A DNA stretch of 64,000 nucleotides from Methylophilaceae bacterium. GTDB lineage: Bacteria; Pseudomonadota; Gammaproteobacteria; Burkholderiales; Methylophilaceae. Every line of letters begins with the position of its first letter. The stretch's first letter is position 1. The stretch spans positions 28,458-92,457 of the forward strand of contig JAOHSH010000001.1 of the NCBI GenBank assembly GCA_028122555.1, written 5' to 3'. Made by a program: the position numbers and the translations under genes. The notes under the pieces are model-generated. The model had not been told where the DNA came from. It worked only from the letters and a program-made list of their open reading frames with translations, and made no database searches. Positions 37,030 through 47,448 of the stretch are shown piece after piece.

Positions 37030-37069
37030 TTTTTATTAATGATAAAATAATAGTAACGAGGAATTAATT

Positions 37070-37222
37070 ATGAAAATCTACTATACAATTTGTTTATTAG
37101 CCATATCAATATTTATAAATAGTTGTGGAACTAAAGGACCGCTATATATTCCTGAAGAAAAATACCCACAGGCATTCCTTCAAGAAGATATTTTTTTATT
37201 TCAATATGCAATGTTAGCTTAA
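37070..37222 (+). CDS. lptM: LptM-type small lipoprotein (YifL-like)
   Basis: Missing from ORF track. MKIYYTICLLAISIFINSCGTKGPLYIPEEKYPQAFLQEDIFLFQYAMLA*: lipobox INSC followed by CGTKGPLYIP; immediately upstream of lysA. Confidence 0.88.
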   Translation: MKIYYTICLLAISIFINSCGTKGPLYIPEEKYPQAFLQEDIFLFQYAMLA

Positions 37223-37224
37223 AA

Positions 37225-38475
37225 ATGAACGAAACTATTTTAAAAAAAAATAAAGGCAAATATTCTATTGAAAATGTTCCTATTAATGACATTACTGAAA
37301 AATTTGGAACCCCATCTTATGTCTATTCTAAAAAGATTATTTTAAATAATTACCTAGATTTTAAAAATCAATTTGAAGGGATAGATCATCTCATTTGTTT
37401 TGCAGTAAAATCTAATCCTAATATAGCCATATTAAATTTACTAGCAAAGAATGGTGCGGGTTTTGATATTGTTTCTGGAGGAGAGCTTCAAAGAGTTTTA
37501 GCTGCAAAAGGCGATCCAAAGAAAGTTGTTTTTTCAGGAGTTGGTAAATCTCAAGAAGACATTGAATTAGCCATTGAGCATAATATTTTGACATTTAATG
37601 TCGAATCAGAAGCTGAGCTTTATCGTATTCAAAATTCTGCTAAAAAATTAAATAAAAAAGCTAATATATCAATTCGTGTAAATCCAGATGTAGATCCTAA
37701 AACACATCCATATATATCAACTGGTCTTAAAGATAATAAATTTGGTGTTGATGAGCAGAAAGCAATTTCAATGTATAAAATTGCAAAAACTCTTGATGCT
37801 ATTAATATTAAAGGTATTGATTGCCACATTGGATCCCAGATAACTGAATTAAAACCTTTTGAAGATTCAATCAAAAAATTACTCGAATTGATAGATCATT
37901 TAGAATCACTCAATATAAAAATAGAACATATTGATGTTGGCGGAGGTATTGGTATTCAATACTCTAAAGAAACACCGCCTTCATTCTATGAGTATTCTAA
38001 AACAGTAAAAAATATAATCGGAAACCGAAATTTAAAAGTTATTTTTGAACCTGGTCGTGTATTAATAGGTAAGGCAGGAATCTTATTAACAGAGGTAGAA
38101 TATGTAAAAAATAGTTCTGATAAAAATTTCTTAATTGTAAATGCAGCCATGAATGACTTAATGCGGCCGGCTCTTTACCAAGCTTTTCATGAAATAATAA
38201 ATATATCTCAATCCAATTCTGATAAAAAAAATTATGATGTTGTTGGTCCTGTATGCGAAACAGGTGACTTTCTTGGTAAAGATCGTTTTATGTCTGCTGA
38301 AGAAAAAAATATTTTAGCTATTCTGGATGTGGGAGCATATGGAATGTCAATGAGCTCAAATTATAACTCTCGCCCAAAAGTACCAGAAATAATAGTCGAT
38401 GATAATAAGTGCCATCTTATAAAAAACCGAGAATCTTTTTCTGATTTGATTAACAGTGAGAAATTATTACCTTAA
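37225..38475 (+). CDS. lysA: Diaminopimelate decarboxylase
   Basis: FAVKSNPNIAIL, GFDIVSGGEL, HIGSQITE, EPGRVLIGKAG, CETGDFLGKDR. Confidence 0.97.
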   Translation: MNETILKKNKGKYSIENVPINDITEKFGTPSYVYSKKIILNNYLDFKNQFEGIDHLICFAVKSNPNIAILNLLAKNGAGFDIVSGGELQRVLAAKGDPKKVVFSGVGKSQEDIELAIEHNILTFNVESEAELYRIQNSAKKLNKKANISIRVNPDVDPKTHPYISTGLKDNKFGVDEQKAISMYKIAKTLDAINIKGIDCHIGSQITELKPFEDSIKKLLELIDHLESLNIKIEHIDVGGGIGIQYSKETPPSFYEYSKTVKNIIGNRNLKVIFEPGRVLIGKAGILLTEVEYVKNSSDKNFLIVNAAMNDLMRPALYQAFHEIINISQSNSDKKNYDVVGPVCETGDFLGKDRFMSAEEKNILAILDVGAYGMSMSSNYNSRPKVPEIIVDDNKCHLIKNRESFSDLINSEKLLP

Positions 38476-38483
38476 TTTAAAAT

Positions 38484-39428
38484 ATGTCAAAAGAGACCGT
38501 TAATTTATCGTTAGCTAATCCCAGAGGTTTTTGTGCTGGTGTTGATAGAGCAATCTTAATTGTAGAGAAGGCTTTAGAAAAATATGGCGCCCCCATTTAT
38601 GTTCACCATGAAGTTGTTCACAACAAATATGTAATTAATAACCTAAAGAAGAAAGGTGCTATTTTCGTTGATAGTATAAAAGATATCCCAAAAACTAGTC
38701 ATGTAATTTTTAGTGCTCATGGTGTTTCTAAAGCAATTAAAAAAGAGGCTCAAGACTTTAATTTAATTGCAATTGATGCAACTTGTCCATTAGTAACTAA
38801 AGTTCATGGTGAAGTAAATAAATTAAGCGAGCAAGAACATACTATTATTATGATTGGGCATAAAGGCCATCCAGAGGTAGAAGGAACTATGGGGCAAATA
38901 AATAAAAATTCCTCAAATAGCCAAATTCATTTAGTAGAAAGTGTTAGAGATGTCAAAAAATTAAACCTTTTAGATTCAAATAAGCTTAGCTATGTAAGTC
39001 AAACTACTTTGTCAATGGATGATACAAAAAAGATAATTGATTCATTAAAGAATAAATACCCATTAATTTCTGGTCCAAAAAATGATGATATATGTTACGC
39101 AACTCAAAATAGACAGGAAGCTGTAAAAAAAATGTTAGGAAAACATGACCTTATTTTTGTAATCGGGTCAAAAAATAGCTCTAATTCTAATAGGCTTGCA
39201 GAAATTGCTAAAGAAAAAAAAATAGATGCTATTCTCATAGATAATATGTCAGATTTTAAAGAGAGTTGGCTAAAAAATAAAAAAAATATCGGTGTTACAG
39301 CTGGTGCTTCAGCCCCAGAACTTCTTGTTCAGGAGCTTATTACTGAGATTAAGAAAACTAAAGATATATTAATTTCTGAAATTAAAGGAATTGAAGAAAC
39401 TATTATTTTCAAACTCCCAAAAATTTGA
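38484..39428 (+). CDS. ispH: 4-hydroxy-3-methylbut-2-enyl diphosphate reductase
   Basis: LANPRGFCAGVDRAI, YVHHEVVHNKYV, FSAHGVSKAI, DATCPLVTKVH. Confidence 0.98.
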   Translation: MSKETVNLSLANPRGFCAGVDRAILIVEKALEKYGAPIYVHHEVVHNKYVINNLKKKGAIFVDSIKDIPKTSHVIFSAHGVSKAIKKEAQDFNLIAIDATCPLVTKVHGEVNKLSEQEHTIIMIGHKGHPEVEGTMGQINKNSSNSQIHLVESVRDVKKLNLLDSNKLSYVSQTTLSMDDTKKIIDSLKNKYPLISGPKNDDICYATQNRQEAVKKMLGKHDLIFVIGSKNSSNSNRLAEIAKEKKIDAILIDNMSDFKESWLKNKKNIGVTAGASAPELLVQELITEIKKTKDILISEIKGIEETIIFKLPKI

Positions 39429-39874
39429 AACATAAAAGTTACAAGACTCCAATCTCATCTCTAGTTGTTATCTACACTAAACAACTAGATATATTACTTC
39501 TTAGTCGATGTGATAAGAAAAATTTTTGGCAATCAGTTACAGGGAGTCTTGAGAAAAATGAATCTCCAATTGACACTGCAAAAAGAGAAGTGTTTGAAGA
39601 AACTGGTATTGTTTGCGATAATTACTTATTAGAGGATTGGAATTTAAATCATCAATATAAAATATTTTCTCATTGGCGACATCGTTATAGGCCTGGTGTT
39701 TTGTATAATACTGAACATATTTTTGGTTTAGAATTACCACAGAAATTACCTATTAGTCTTGCACCTGAAGAACATAATGATTTTAAGTGGGTCGGATTAG
39801 ATTCGGCAAAGAAGTTAGTTTTTTCTTGGACAAATGTTAAAGCACTAGAAAAATTATCCGAAATTAAACTATAA
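39425..39874 (+). CDS. nudB: Dihydroneopterin triphosphate diphosphatase (Nudix)
   Basis: Nudix box GSLEKNESPIDTAKREVFEETGI; TTG start overlapping ispH stop. Confidence 0.9.
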   Translation: MKHKSYKTPISSLVVIYTKQLDILLLSRCDKKNFWQSVTGSLEKNESPIDTAKREVFEETGIVCDNYLLEDWNLNHQYKIFSHWRHRYRPGVLYNTEHIFGLELPQKLPISLAPEEHNDFKWVGLDSAKKLVFSWTNVKALEKLSEIKL

Positions 39875-39893
39875 AGAAGTTAGAATACACAAT

Positions 39894-40991
39894 ATGAATA
39901 CAGCTACTATCAAGTTCGATGCTTTTGAGAATCTTAAAAATGACGATTGTCAGGATAGGATTATTAAAGCAAGGAATAGTCTTGGTGATAAAATTGCTAT
40001 CTTAGGTCACCATTATCAAAATGAAACAGTTTATAGGCACGCTGATTACTCAGGAGACTCATTAAAACTCGCACAATATGTTCAAAAACTGGACGCAAAA
40101 TATATTGTTTTTCTCGGTGTTCATTTTATGGCTGAAGTTTCTAATATTTTATCTAGAAAAGACCAAATTACTGTTTTACCAGATCTTTCAGCTGGCTGCT
40201 CTATGGCTGATATGGCAAATTTAGCAAAAGTTGAAAGGACATATCGCGAACTTTCTAAAGTTTTAGATTTTGATAAAACTATTACCCCAATTACATACAT
40301 TAATTCAGCAGCTGATCTAAAAGCTTTTTGTGGTGAGCACAATGGTATTGTTTGCACTTCAACAAATGCACCAAATATTCTTGATTGGGCATTTAAGCAA
40401 AAAGAAAAAGTATTATTTTTTCCAGATCAAAATTTAGGGAGATGGACAGGTCATAAAATGGGAATACCTTTGGAGGATATGCCAGTCTGGGATCCTGATT
40501 TGCCTCTAGGTGGTTTAACAGAGAAACAAATATCTGATTCCAAAGTTTTGTTATGGAAGGGGCACTGTGCAGTTCACCAGATGTTTAGGTTGCAGCATAT
40601 TGAGAAATTTAGAGAGCTACATCCTGAAGGATTTGTTATATCCCATCCCGAATCTCCTTTTGAGGTTTGTAAAAATTCTGATTATGTTGGATCTACTGAA
40701 TTTATTCTTAATACAATTAAGCAATCCAAAGAAAATACTAAATGGTTAGTTGGTACTGAACTAAACCTTGTTAATAGATTAGCTAATGAAATGAAGGCAG
40801 AAGGTAAATTAGTAAAATTTATGTCTCATGTAGTTTGTGAATGTTCAACTATGGCTAGGATAGACCCACAGCATCTAGCTTGGACTTTAGAGAATATTAT
40901 TAAAGATCGTCCAGTTAATATAATTGAAGTTCCAAAAAAAGAATCTAAACTAGCAAAACTAGCATTAGATCGAATGCTTGAAGTCTCTTAA
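39894..40991 (+). CDS. nadA: Quinolinate synthase
   Basis: ILGHHYQNETVYRHADYSGDSLKLA, VCTSTNAPNIL, HPESPFEV, MSHVVCECSTMARI. Confidence 0.97.
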   Translation: MNTATIKFDAFENLKNDDCQDRIIKARNSLGDKIAILGHHYQNETVYRHADYSGDSLKLAQYVQKLDAKYIVFLGVHFMAEVSNILSRKDQITVLPDLSAGCSMADMANLAKVERTYRELSKVLDFDKTITPITYINSAADLKAFCGEHNGIVCTSTNAPNILDWAFKQKEKVLFFPDQNLGRWTGHKMGIPLEDMPVWDPDLPLGGLTEKQISDSKVLLWKGHCAVHQMFRLQHIEKFRELHPEGFVISHPESPFEVCKNSDYVGSTEFILNTIKQSKENTKWLVGTELNLVNRLANEMKAEGKLVKFMSHVVCECSTMARIDPQHLAWTLENIIKDRPVNIIEVPKKESKLAKLALDRMLEVS

Positions 40992-41403
40992 ATTTAAAGG
41001 TTGTCCTCTTTGCTCGAAACAAGAGTATCCCATAATTTTTTCAAATGATTTTTTACGTATTTTATTAATTAATAATCAAAATTACCCTGGTTATTGTCGT
41101 GTAGATCTTATTGATCATATTAAAGAAATGTCAGATTTAAACAAAAAATCTCAGAATAAATTAATGAAAACTATTTTTTTAATTGAAAAAATTATTAAGG
41201 TATATATTAATCCAGATAAAATTAATTTGGCGTCCCTTGGTAACATAACTCCACATTTGCATTGGCATATTATCCCAAGACATTTTAAAGATAACCATTT
41301 TCCAAATAGTATTTGGAGTACAAAAAAAAGAAATTCAACTAAAGAATTTTCAAAAGAGGAAGAATTACAATTTATCGAACATGTAAGAGAGAAATTAAGC
41401 TAA
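40978..41403 (+). CDS. HIT-family protein
   Basis: Histidine triad HLHWHIIPRH, N-terminal CPLC. Confidence 0.9.
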   Translation: MKSLKFKGCPLCSKQEYPIIFSNDFLRILLINNQNYPGYCRVDLIDHIKEMSDLNKKSQNKLMKTIFLIEKIIKVYINPDKINLASLGNITPHLHWHIIPRHFKDNHFPNSIWSTKKRNSTKEFSKEEELQFIEHVREKLS

Positions 41404-41703
41404 TAATCTTTCCACTACCCCTCCTTTAAGAAGGTGCTTGCTAATTATCTCATCAATATCTTCTTTTTTTGAATATCTATACCATATACCTTCTGGGTAA
41501 ATAACCATCAAAGGTCCCTCATAGCATCTATCAAAACATCCACCTCTGTTTACACGAACTTTATTAGCTCCATTTAAATTTAATGATTTAATCTTTTTTT
41601 TCATATAATTAAATATGGGTTCAGCATCAAAGTCTGAACAACATTGCTCCCCATCATCTCTTTTATTGAGGCAAAAGAAGATATGATACTTATAAAAATT
41701 CAT
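41395..41703 (-). CDS. Thioredoxin-like (2Fe-2S) ferredoxin
   Basis: FCLNKRDDGEQCC...VRVNRGGCFDRCYEGPLMVIYPEGIWY. Confidence 0.88.
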   Translation of the reverse strand: MNFYKYHIFFCLNKRDDGEQCCSDFDAEPIFNYMKKKIKSLNLNGANKVRVNRGGCFDRCYEGPLMVIYPEGIWYRYSKKEDIDEIISKHLLKGGVVERLLA

Positions 41704-41706
41704 AAC

Positions 41707-43341
41707 TTAATGATTACTTGGTTTTTCAATACCAATCCCTGTTTGTGATCTGAAATATTGAGTTTTAAATAATTTTTTCTCAGCCATAGAAGCTTTCGAT
41801 TTATCTGTTAAAGAAAAAAACCATATCCCAAAAAATGTTACTGTCATAGAAAATAAAGCTGGGTACTTATAATGAAAAATTGCTTTATCATTATTAAATA
41901 TATCTACCCATACTACCGGTCCTAAAATTACTAAAAGTATCACAAGAATTAAACCGGCTGAACCTCCAATAACTGCTCCTCTTGTTGTAAGATTTTTCCA
42001 ATATATAGATAGGAATAATATCGGAAAATTTGTAGTTGCCGCAATGGCAAATGCTAAACCCACCATAAATGCAACATTTTGTTTTTCAAAAATTATTCCT
42101 AAAAATATAGCAAGGATACCTAAAGAAATTGTAGCGATCTTTGATATTTTCATTTCTTTTTTTTCGTCACTTTGACCTTTTAAAAAAACATTTGCATATA
42201 AATCATGAGATATTGCGGAGGCCCCTGCAAGTGTTAATCCTGAAACAACTGCTAAAATTGTAGCAAATGCTACTGCTGAAATAAAGCCAAGTAAAATATC
42301 CCCGCCAACAGCATGAGAAAGATGAATCGCTGCCATATTATTATTACCTATTAACATACCAGTATCATTTAAATATTCTGGATTATTAGAAACTAATACA
42401 ATGGCACCAAATCCAATTATAAAAGTTAAGATATAAAAATATCCGATAAATCCAGTAGCATAAACCACGGATTTTCTAGCCTCTACTGCATCTGGTACTG
42501 TAAAAAATCGCATCAAAATATGTGGAAGACCTGCCGTACCAAACATTAAAGCAAGGCCTAAAGATATTGCTGAAATTGGATCAGATATTAATCCTCCTGG
42601 CGCCATAATAGCCTCACCTTTGTCATGAGAACTAACAGCTGCAGAAAAAAACTGATCAATATTAAATTGAAATTGATGTAAAACAAAAAATGCAATTATT
42701 GTTGCGCCAAATAATAAAAGAACTGCTTTAATTATTTGTACCCAAGTTGTAGCTAACATACCCCCAAAGGTTACATAAGAAATCATTAAGGCACCAACTA
42801 TAGTGACAGCGGAATAATATGGCAAACCAAATAGAATTTCAATAAGCTTACCAGCTCCTACCATTTGTGCTATTAAATATAAAGTTACGGTAGATAATGA
42901 TCCACATGCAGCTAAAATTCTAATTGGTTTTTGCTTAAGTCTAAATGAAACCACATCTGCAAAACTGTATTTACCCAGATTTCTAAGTGGCTCTGCAATC
43001 AATAATAAAATAATAGGCCATCCAATCAAAAAACCAATTGAATAAATAAGCCCATCAAATCCAGACAAATAAACTAAGCCTGAAATTCCCAGAAAAGAAG
43101 CTGCAGACATAAAATCACCTGATATTGCCAACCCATTTTGAAGTCCAGTAATATTTCCACCTGCCGTATAAAAACCTGATACTGTTTGAGTTCTTTTTGA
43201 TGCCCAATATGTTATTAAAAGTGTGGCCCCAACAAACAAAACAAACATAATAATTGCCATATAATTTTGTTTTGGTTCAGAGGTTGAAGCGATTAATAGA
43301 GATGGAAATAAAATTCCTAATAAAAAAAATAATTTATACAT
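41707..43341 (-). CDS. actP: Cation/acetate-type sodium:solute symporter
   Basis: SSS family: [52 protein letters not shown]; paired with DUF485. Confidence 0.92.
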   Translation of the reverse strand: MYKLFFLLGILFPSLLIASTSEPKQNYMAIIMFVLFVGATLLITYWASKRTQTVSGFYTAGGNITGLQNGLAISGDFMSAASFLGISGLVYLSGFDGLIYSIGFLIGWPIILLLIAEPLRNLGKYSFADVVSFRLKQKPIRILAACGSLSTVTLYLIAQMVGAGKLIEILFGLPYYSAVTIVGALMISYVTFGGMLATTWVQIIKAVLLLFGATIIAFFVLHQFQFNIDQFFSAAVSSHDKGEAIMAPGGLISDPISAISLGLALMFGTAGLPHILMRFFTVPDAVEARKSVVYATGFIGYFYILTFIIGFGAIVLVSNNPEYLNDTGMLIGNNNMAAIHLSHAVGGDILLGFISAVAFATILAVVSGLTLAGASAISHDLYANVFLKGQSDEKKEMKISKIATISLGILAIFLGIIFEKQNVAFMVGLAFAIAATTNFPILFLSIYWKNLTTRGAVIGGSAGLILVILLVILGPVVWVDIFNNDKAIFHYKYPALFSMTVTFFGIWFFSLTDKSKASMAEKKLFKTQYFRSQTGIGIEKPSNH

Positions 43342-43621
43342 TTTTTTGTATCTGCTTTATTAGTGGTTCAATTTTTTTATTAGCCAGATAAACATATGTA
43401 AAAGTAATTAGGAATATTAATAAAATCAGAAAAAAACCAAGAAGAATACCAATTGAGATTTTAGTCCCTACTATTAGTGCCCCAAAAAATTTTGGGTTAA
43501 AGGCAATCACTCCAATAAAACTAAAATATGAACTTACTGTAATAAATATCAAAGGAAATAATATTTTTAATCTTGTTCGTATTAATTGCTCGTAAGTTTT
43601 TGTATAATCTTTGGCTTGCAT
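43334..43621 (-). CDS. DUF485 membrane protein (YjcH-like)
   Basis: Two TM segments, [10 protein letters not shown]; overlaps actP start. Confidence 0.85.
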   Translation of the reverse strand: MQAKDYTKTYEQLIRTRLKILFPLIFITVSSYFSFIGVIAFNPKFFGALIVGTKISIGILLGFFLILLIFLITFTYVYLANKKIEPLIKQIQKNV

Positions 43622-43749
43622 TTAGCAACTTTATTGTAAAACCTAAAGATTACCTCATCAAATTAATATAGCCAATTAAAAATAATGGTATCTGTAAGCC
43701 AAAACTTTAAAAATTTTAACCAAAAGATATTTCAAAGTGCTAATTAGCA

Positions 43750-44466
43750 CTAACCCTTTAACACTCTATTTATTTTCATATATGCTTTTTTAGCTATAAC
43801 TTTTCTGTCATTGGCTAGTTGAATCTTGGATAAAATAGTCAATTTAACCTCAATATCATTTAATTTGATTAGATTTTTTATTGAATCTAATAACGATAAA
43901 TCATCATAATAAGCAGGGGCTGAACAAAATTTTTGATTATGAAAATATTGAATAGCAATTGGAAGTATCTCTATCTCTTTATTAATTGCAGTTTGAAACA
44001 GATTACTTTTGAATGGAAGAAGTTTAGATCCGTCTGTTGAAGTGCTCTCTGGAAAAATACAAATACTTCCTTTATTTTCTAAGTAATCCTCTATTTCTTT
44101 AGTTGTCTCTTTAATTTTACTAATTTTTTTTCGATCAATAAAAATTGTTTCAGAAGCTTTCACGAGCCAATTAAGAATTGGCCATTCTGAAATGCTTTGT
44201 TTAGCAACAAATGTAACTGGATGAGCTGTATTAATAACAAAAATATCTAGCCAAGAAATATGATTACTTACTATCAAATAATTTTTTTTAGCTAATATTT
44301 TTTTTAAATCATGATTAACAATTAAATTAATATTAAATATTTTTAATAAGTATGAAGACCATGACTTAATTAAACTTTTTCTGGATACACGATTAATAAT
44401 CGGGAAAAAAAAGATACATATAATCCCAATAATTAAATGAATTAAAATTAAAATAATTTTCTTCAA
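43750..44466 (-). CDS. plsC: 1-acyl-sn-glycerol-3-phosphate acyltransferase
   Basis: SNHISWLDIFV (NHxxxxD), FVAKQSISEWPI, ICIFPESTSTDGSKLLPFK. Confidence 0.92.
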   Translation of the reverse strand: MKKIILILIHLIIGIICIFFFPIINRVSRKSLIKSWSSYLLKIFNINLIVNHDLKKILAKKNYLIVSNHISWLDIFVINTAHPVTFVAKQSISEWPILNWLVKASETIFIDRKKISKIKETTKEIEDYLENKGSICIFPESTSTDGSKLLPFKSNLFQTAINKEIEILPIAIQYFHNQKFCSAPAYYDDLSLLDSIKNLIKLNDIEVKLTILSKIQLANDRKVIAKKAYMKINRVLKG

Positions 44467-44468
44467 AT

Positions 44469-45635
44469 TTAATCTTTACTACTAATATCCCTTGTGTAAA
44501 CTTTATCTTTAACTTTATCAAGTTCGGGATGGTAACGATTTGCTATGATGATTTCAGATTTATTTATAAAATCATTTATTTTTTTTACAACCTTTAATCC
44601 TTCTAATTCATTTTGATTAATTTGAGGCTCATAAATTATTATATCTACGTTTTTATCTTTTAACCTTTGTATGATTCCTAATATTGCTGATTCTCTATAA
44701 TTATCAGAATTACTTTTCATAATTAAACGATAAATTCCAACGATTTTTACTTTGGTATTGATTATTTCATTTACTAGAAAGTCTTTTCTAGTTTCATTAC
44801 TATCAACAATAGCTTGCATTATATTATTAGGAATATCTTTATAATTTGCTAGTAACTGTTTTGTATCTTTTGGAAGGCAATAACCACCGTAACCAAAGGA
44901 TGGATTATTATAATAATCTCCGATTCTTGGATCTAAGCTAACCCCCTCAATTATTTGTTTTGTACTTAATTCATGTTTAGATGAGAAAGTATCTAATTCA
45001 TTAAAGAAAGTAACTCTCATTGCTAAATACATATTTGAAAAAAGCTTTATAGCTTCAGCTTCAGTAGAATTTGTATATAAAATTGGCATATCTTTTTTAA
45101 TTGCCCCTTGTATAAATAATTTTGCTAAATTCTTACCTTTATCTGAATTATTGCTAATAATAATCCTCGATGGGTAAAGACAATCATATAATGCTTGCCC
45201 CTCTCTTAAAAATTCTGGAGAAAAAATAATATGCGGAATATTGAATTTTCTTTTTAAACTTTCTGTATAGCCAACAGGAACCGTGGACTTTATTAAAATA
45301 GTTGCATTTTTATTTACCTTTAGTATTTTTTCTATTGCATCATCAATTGATTTTGTATTAAAAAAGTTTGTGCTGGGATCATAATCTGTAGGAGTTGCTA
45401 TAATAATTAGCTCTGCATCCTTATAAGCAATATTTTGATCCATCGTTGCATTAAGATCTAATTTAACTGACTCCAAATATTCAGAGATATAAGGGTCTTG
45501 AATTGGCGATTTTCTTTGGTTTATCAAGTCAACTTTATCCGAAATAATATCCATTAGATTAACTTTATTATTTTGTGCAAGCAAGATAGCGTTTGCTAAA
45601 CCAACGTAGCCAATTCCTACAACTGTTATTTTCAA
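44469..45635 (-). CDS. ugd: UDP-glucose 6-dehydrogenase
   Basis: VVGIGYVGLANAILLAQ, KSTVPVGYTE, FSPEFLREGQAL, SFGYGGYCLPKDTKQL. Confidence 0.93.
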   Translation of the reverse strand: MKITVVGIGYVGLANAILLAQNNKVNLMDIISDKVDLINQRKSPIQDPYISEYLESVKLDLNATMDQNIAYKDAELIIIATPTDYDPSTNFFNTKSIDDAIEKILKVNKNATILIKSTVPVGYTESLKRKFNIPHIIFSPEFLREGQALYDCLYPSRIIISNNSDKGKNLAKLFIQGAIKKDMPILYTNSTEAEAIKLFSNMYLAMRVTFFNELDTFSSKHELSTKQIIEGVSLDPRIGDYYNNPSFGYGGYCLPKDTKQLLANYKDIPNNIMQAIVDSNETRKDFLVNEIINTKVKIVGIYRLIMKSNSDNYRESAILGIIQRLKDKNVDIIIYEPQINQNELEGLKVVKKINDFINKSEIIIANRYHPELDKVKDKVYTRDISSKD

Positions 45636-45699
45636 TAGTGCTCCTTAATTAAAAAAATAAATGATAAGTTTGAGCTTGCTAATATTATGCTTCCATACA

Positions 45700-47448
45700 T
45701 TATTCACTGAGCTGGTAGACACTTATATAATCTCCTTGCTTGTAACCCATAATTTTATTTCCACCAGCCACAACTCCAATATATTGTTTACCATCAATCG
45801 TATAACTAATTGGGGGAGCATTTACACCTGCATCTATATTTGTTTGCCAAAGTAACTCCCCATTGACTGCATTAAAAGCATTAAAAGCGCCACTCCCTTC
45901 CCCTAAGAAAACTAGGTTTCCTTTTGTAGCAAGTGAACCTCCTAAAAGGGGTTGTTGTGTTGTATGCTGCCATACAATTTTACCAGTTGATACATTTATA
46001 GCAGATAACACCCCCCATTGTGCTTCATCAGCAGGTTCAGAACTAGTATATTTTACAATTTTATCCCCAGATTTTTTCTCGTTAAGAGTGTATTTAATTG
46101 GTGCGTGAATACCAGAAACATATACTAAATGATGATCTAAATTCATACTTACTGGTGACCAATTTGATCCCCCAAGAATTCCTGGATAAATTATAGTCCC
46201 CTCAAAAGTTGCTTTAGAAAATAAATTGCTTTGAGGAACAAATGCTTCAGACTTAAGTATTAGTTCGCCGTTATTTCTGTTATGTATATAAAACCATCCA
46301 GTTTTTCCAGCCTGTCCAACTGCAGGGATTACTTTTCCATTAACAATAGTGTCAAATATTAAAGGTGGGCTTGCAACATCATATCCCCATAAATCATGTG
46401 GGACTTGTTGATAAAACCATTTTAATTTTCCTGTATCAGCATCTAAAGCGACTAAGGAAACAGTATAAAGATTATCTCCGGGTCGACTTTCTGCACTCAT
46501 TTGTGGTGAAGGATTACCAGTTCCAAAAAAAAGTGTATTTGTAACTTCATCAATAGCAGGCGAAGTCCATGCTGAACCTCCACCGAATTTAGCAGAGTCA
46601 GGATACTTATCCAATGCTTCTTTTTCAAGATAGGTATCACGATTTAATACTTCACCATCAGCGGTATAATTTGTAAAGTTACCTTCCCAACCCTTTTCAG
46701 GAATCGTATCGAATTGCCATATTTGTCTTCCTGAATGAATGTCGTAGGCTGCTAAGAATCCAGGCCTTCCAAATCTACCAGCAACCCCAACTACAGAGCC
46801 TAATCCTGGATCATTATCTTGTTCTTCAATATGAAGGCCATAGCCAACTCCTGTTATTCCAATAATTACTTTATTTTTATAAATAACAGGGGCCATAGAA
46901 ATACCCACACCCGTTCCGCCACTTATAATTTTATCTCGATTTGGATCTAGTTCATTTAGTGAGCTTAAAGATTCGGTTTCCACTAGGTTTTCTACTATAT
47001 TTATATCCCAAATTTTTTCACCAGTTTTAATGTCAAGTGAAATTAGTCTTGCATCAATAGTTCCAAAAAAAACTTTATCCTCGTGAATTGCTACTCCTCT
47101 GTTTGTTGGCCCACAACATATTTTCCAATTTGGATTTCTATCATGTTCATAACGCCACAATTCTTTACCTGTTTTCCCATCTAGAGCAATTACGTGATTG
47201 AAAGGTAAAGATACATACATAATTCCTTTATGAATAATAGGCGTAGCTTGAAATGTTGCATTGATTCCAGTTTGATATTGCCAAGCTAATTCTAAATTAT
47301 TAACATTCTTAGTATTAATTTGGTCTGATTTTGAAAATCGTTGATTGGTTAAATCTTTTCCATAAGAGCTCCAGTCTTCGTTCTGTTTCTGACACGCAGA
47401 AAGAAAAAATAAGCTTAAAAAAATGGCTAATATATTTTTCATAGACAT
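45700..47448 (-). CDS. PQQ-type beta-propeller dehydrogenase-like lipoprotein
   Basis: Lipobox FFLSAC; W-motif-like repeats (LDGKTGKELWRYE, LDIKTGEKIWDI, LDADTGKLKWFYQ); vicinal CC in WKICCGPTNRG; GKTGWFYIHNRNNGELI. Confidence 0.9.
   Translation of the reverse strand: MSMKNILAIFLSLFFLSACQKQNEDWSSYGKDLTNQRFSKSDQINTKNVNNLELAWQYQTGINATFQATPIIHKGIMYVSLPFNHVIALDGKTGKELWRYEHDRNPNWKICCGPTNRGVAIHEDKVFFGTIDARLISLDIKTGEKIWDINIVENLVETESLSSLNELDPNRDKIISGGTGVGISMAPVIYKNKVIIGITGVGYGLHIEEQDNDPGLGSVVGVAGRFGRPGFLAAYDIHSGRQIWQFDTIPEKGWEGNFTNYTADGEVLNRDTYLEKEALDKYPDSAKFGGGSAWTSPAIDEVTNTLFFGTGNPSPQMSAESRPGDNLYTVSLVALDADTGKLKWFYQQVPHDLWGYDVASPPLIFDTIVNGKVIPAVGQAGKTGWFYIHNRNNGELILKSEAFVPQSNLFSKATFEGTIIYPGILGGSNWSPVSMNLDHHLVYVSGIHAPIKYTLNEKKSGDKIVKYTSSEPADEAQWGVLSAINVSTGKIVWQHTTQQPLLGGSLATKGNLVFLGEGSGAFNAFNAVNGELLWQTNIDAGVNAPPISYTIDGKQYIGVVAGGNKIMGYKQGDYISVYQLSE

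Noticed and set aside
45700-47448. Calling this gene a XoxF or MxaF methanol dehydrogenase
   Set aside because: It is a PQQ-like propeller but has a lipobox and lacks the expected WDYA/WDYD catalytic motif, so substrate assignment is not supported.
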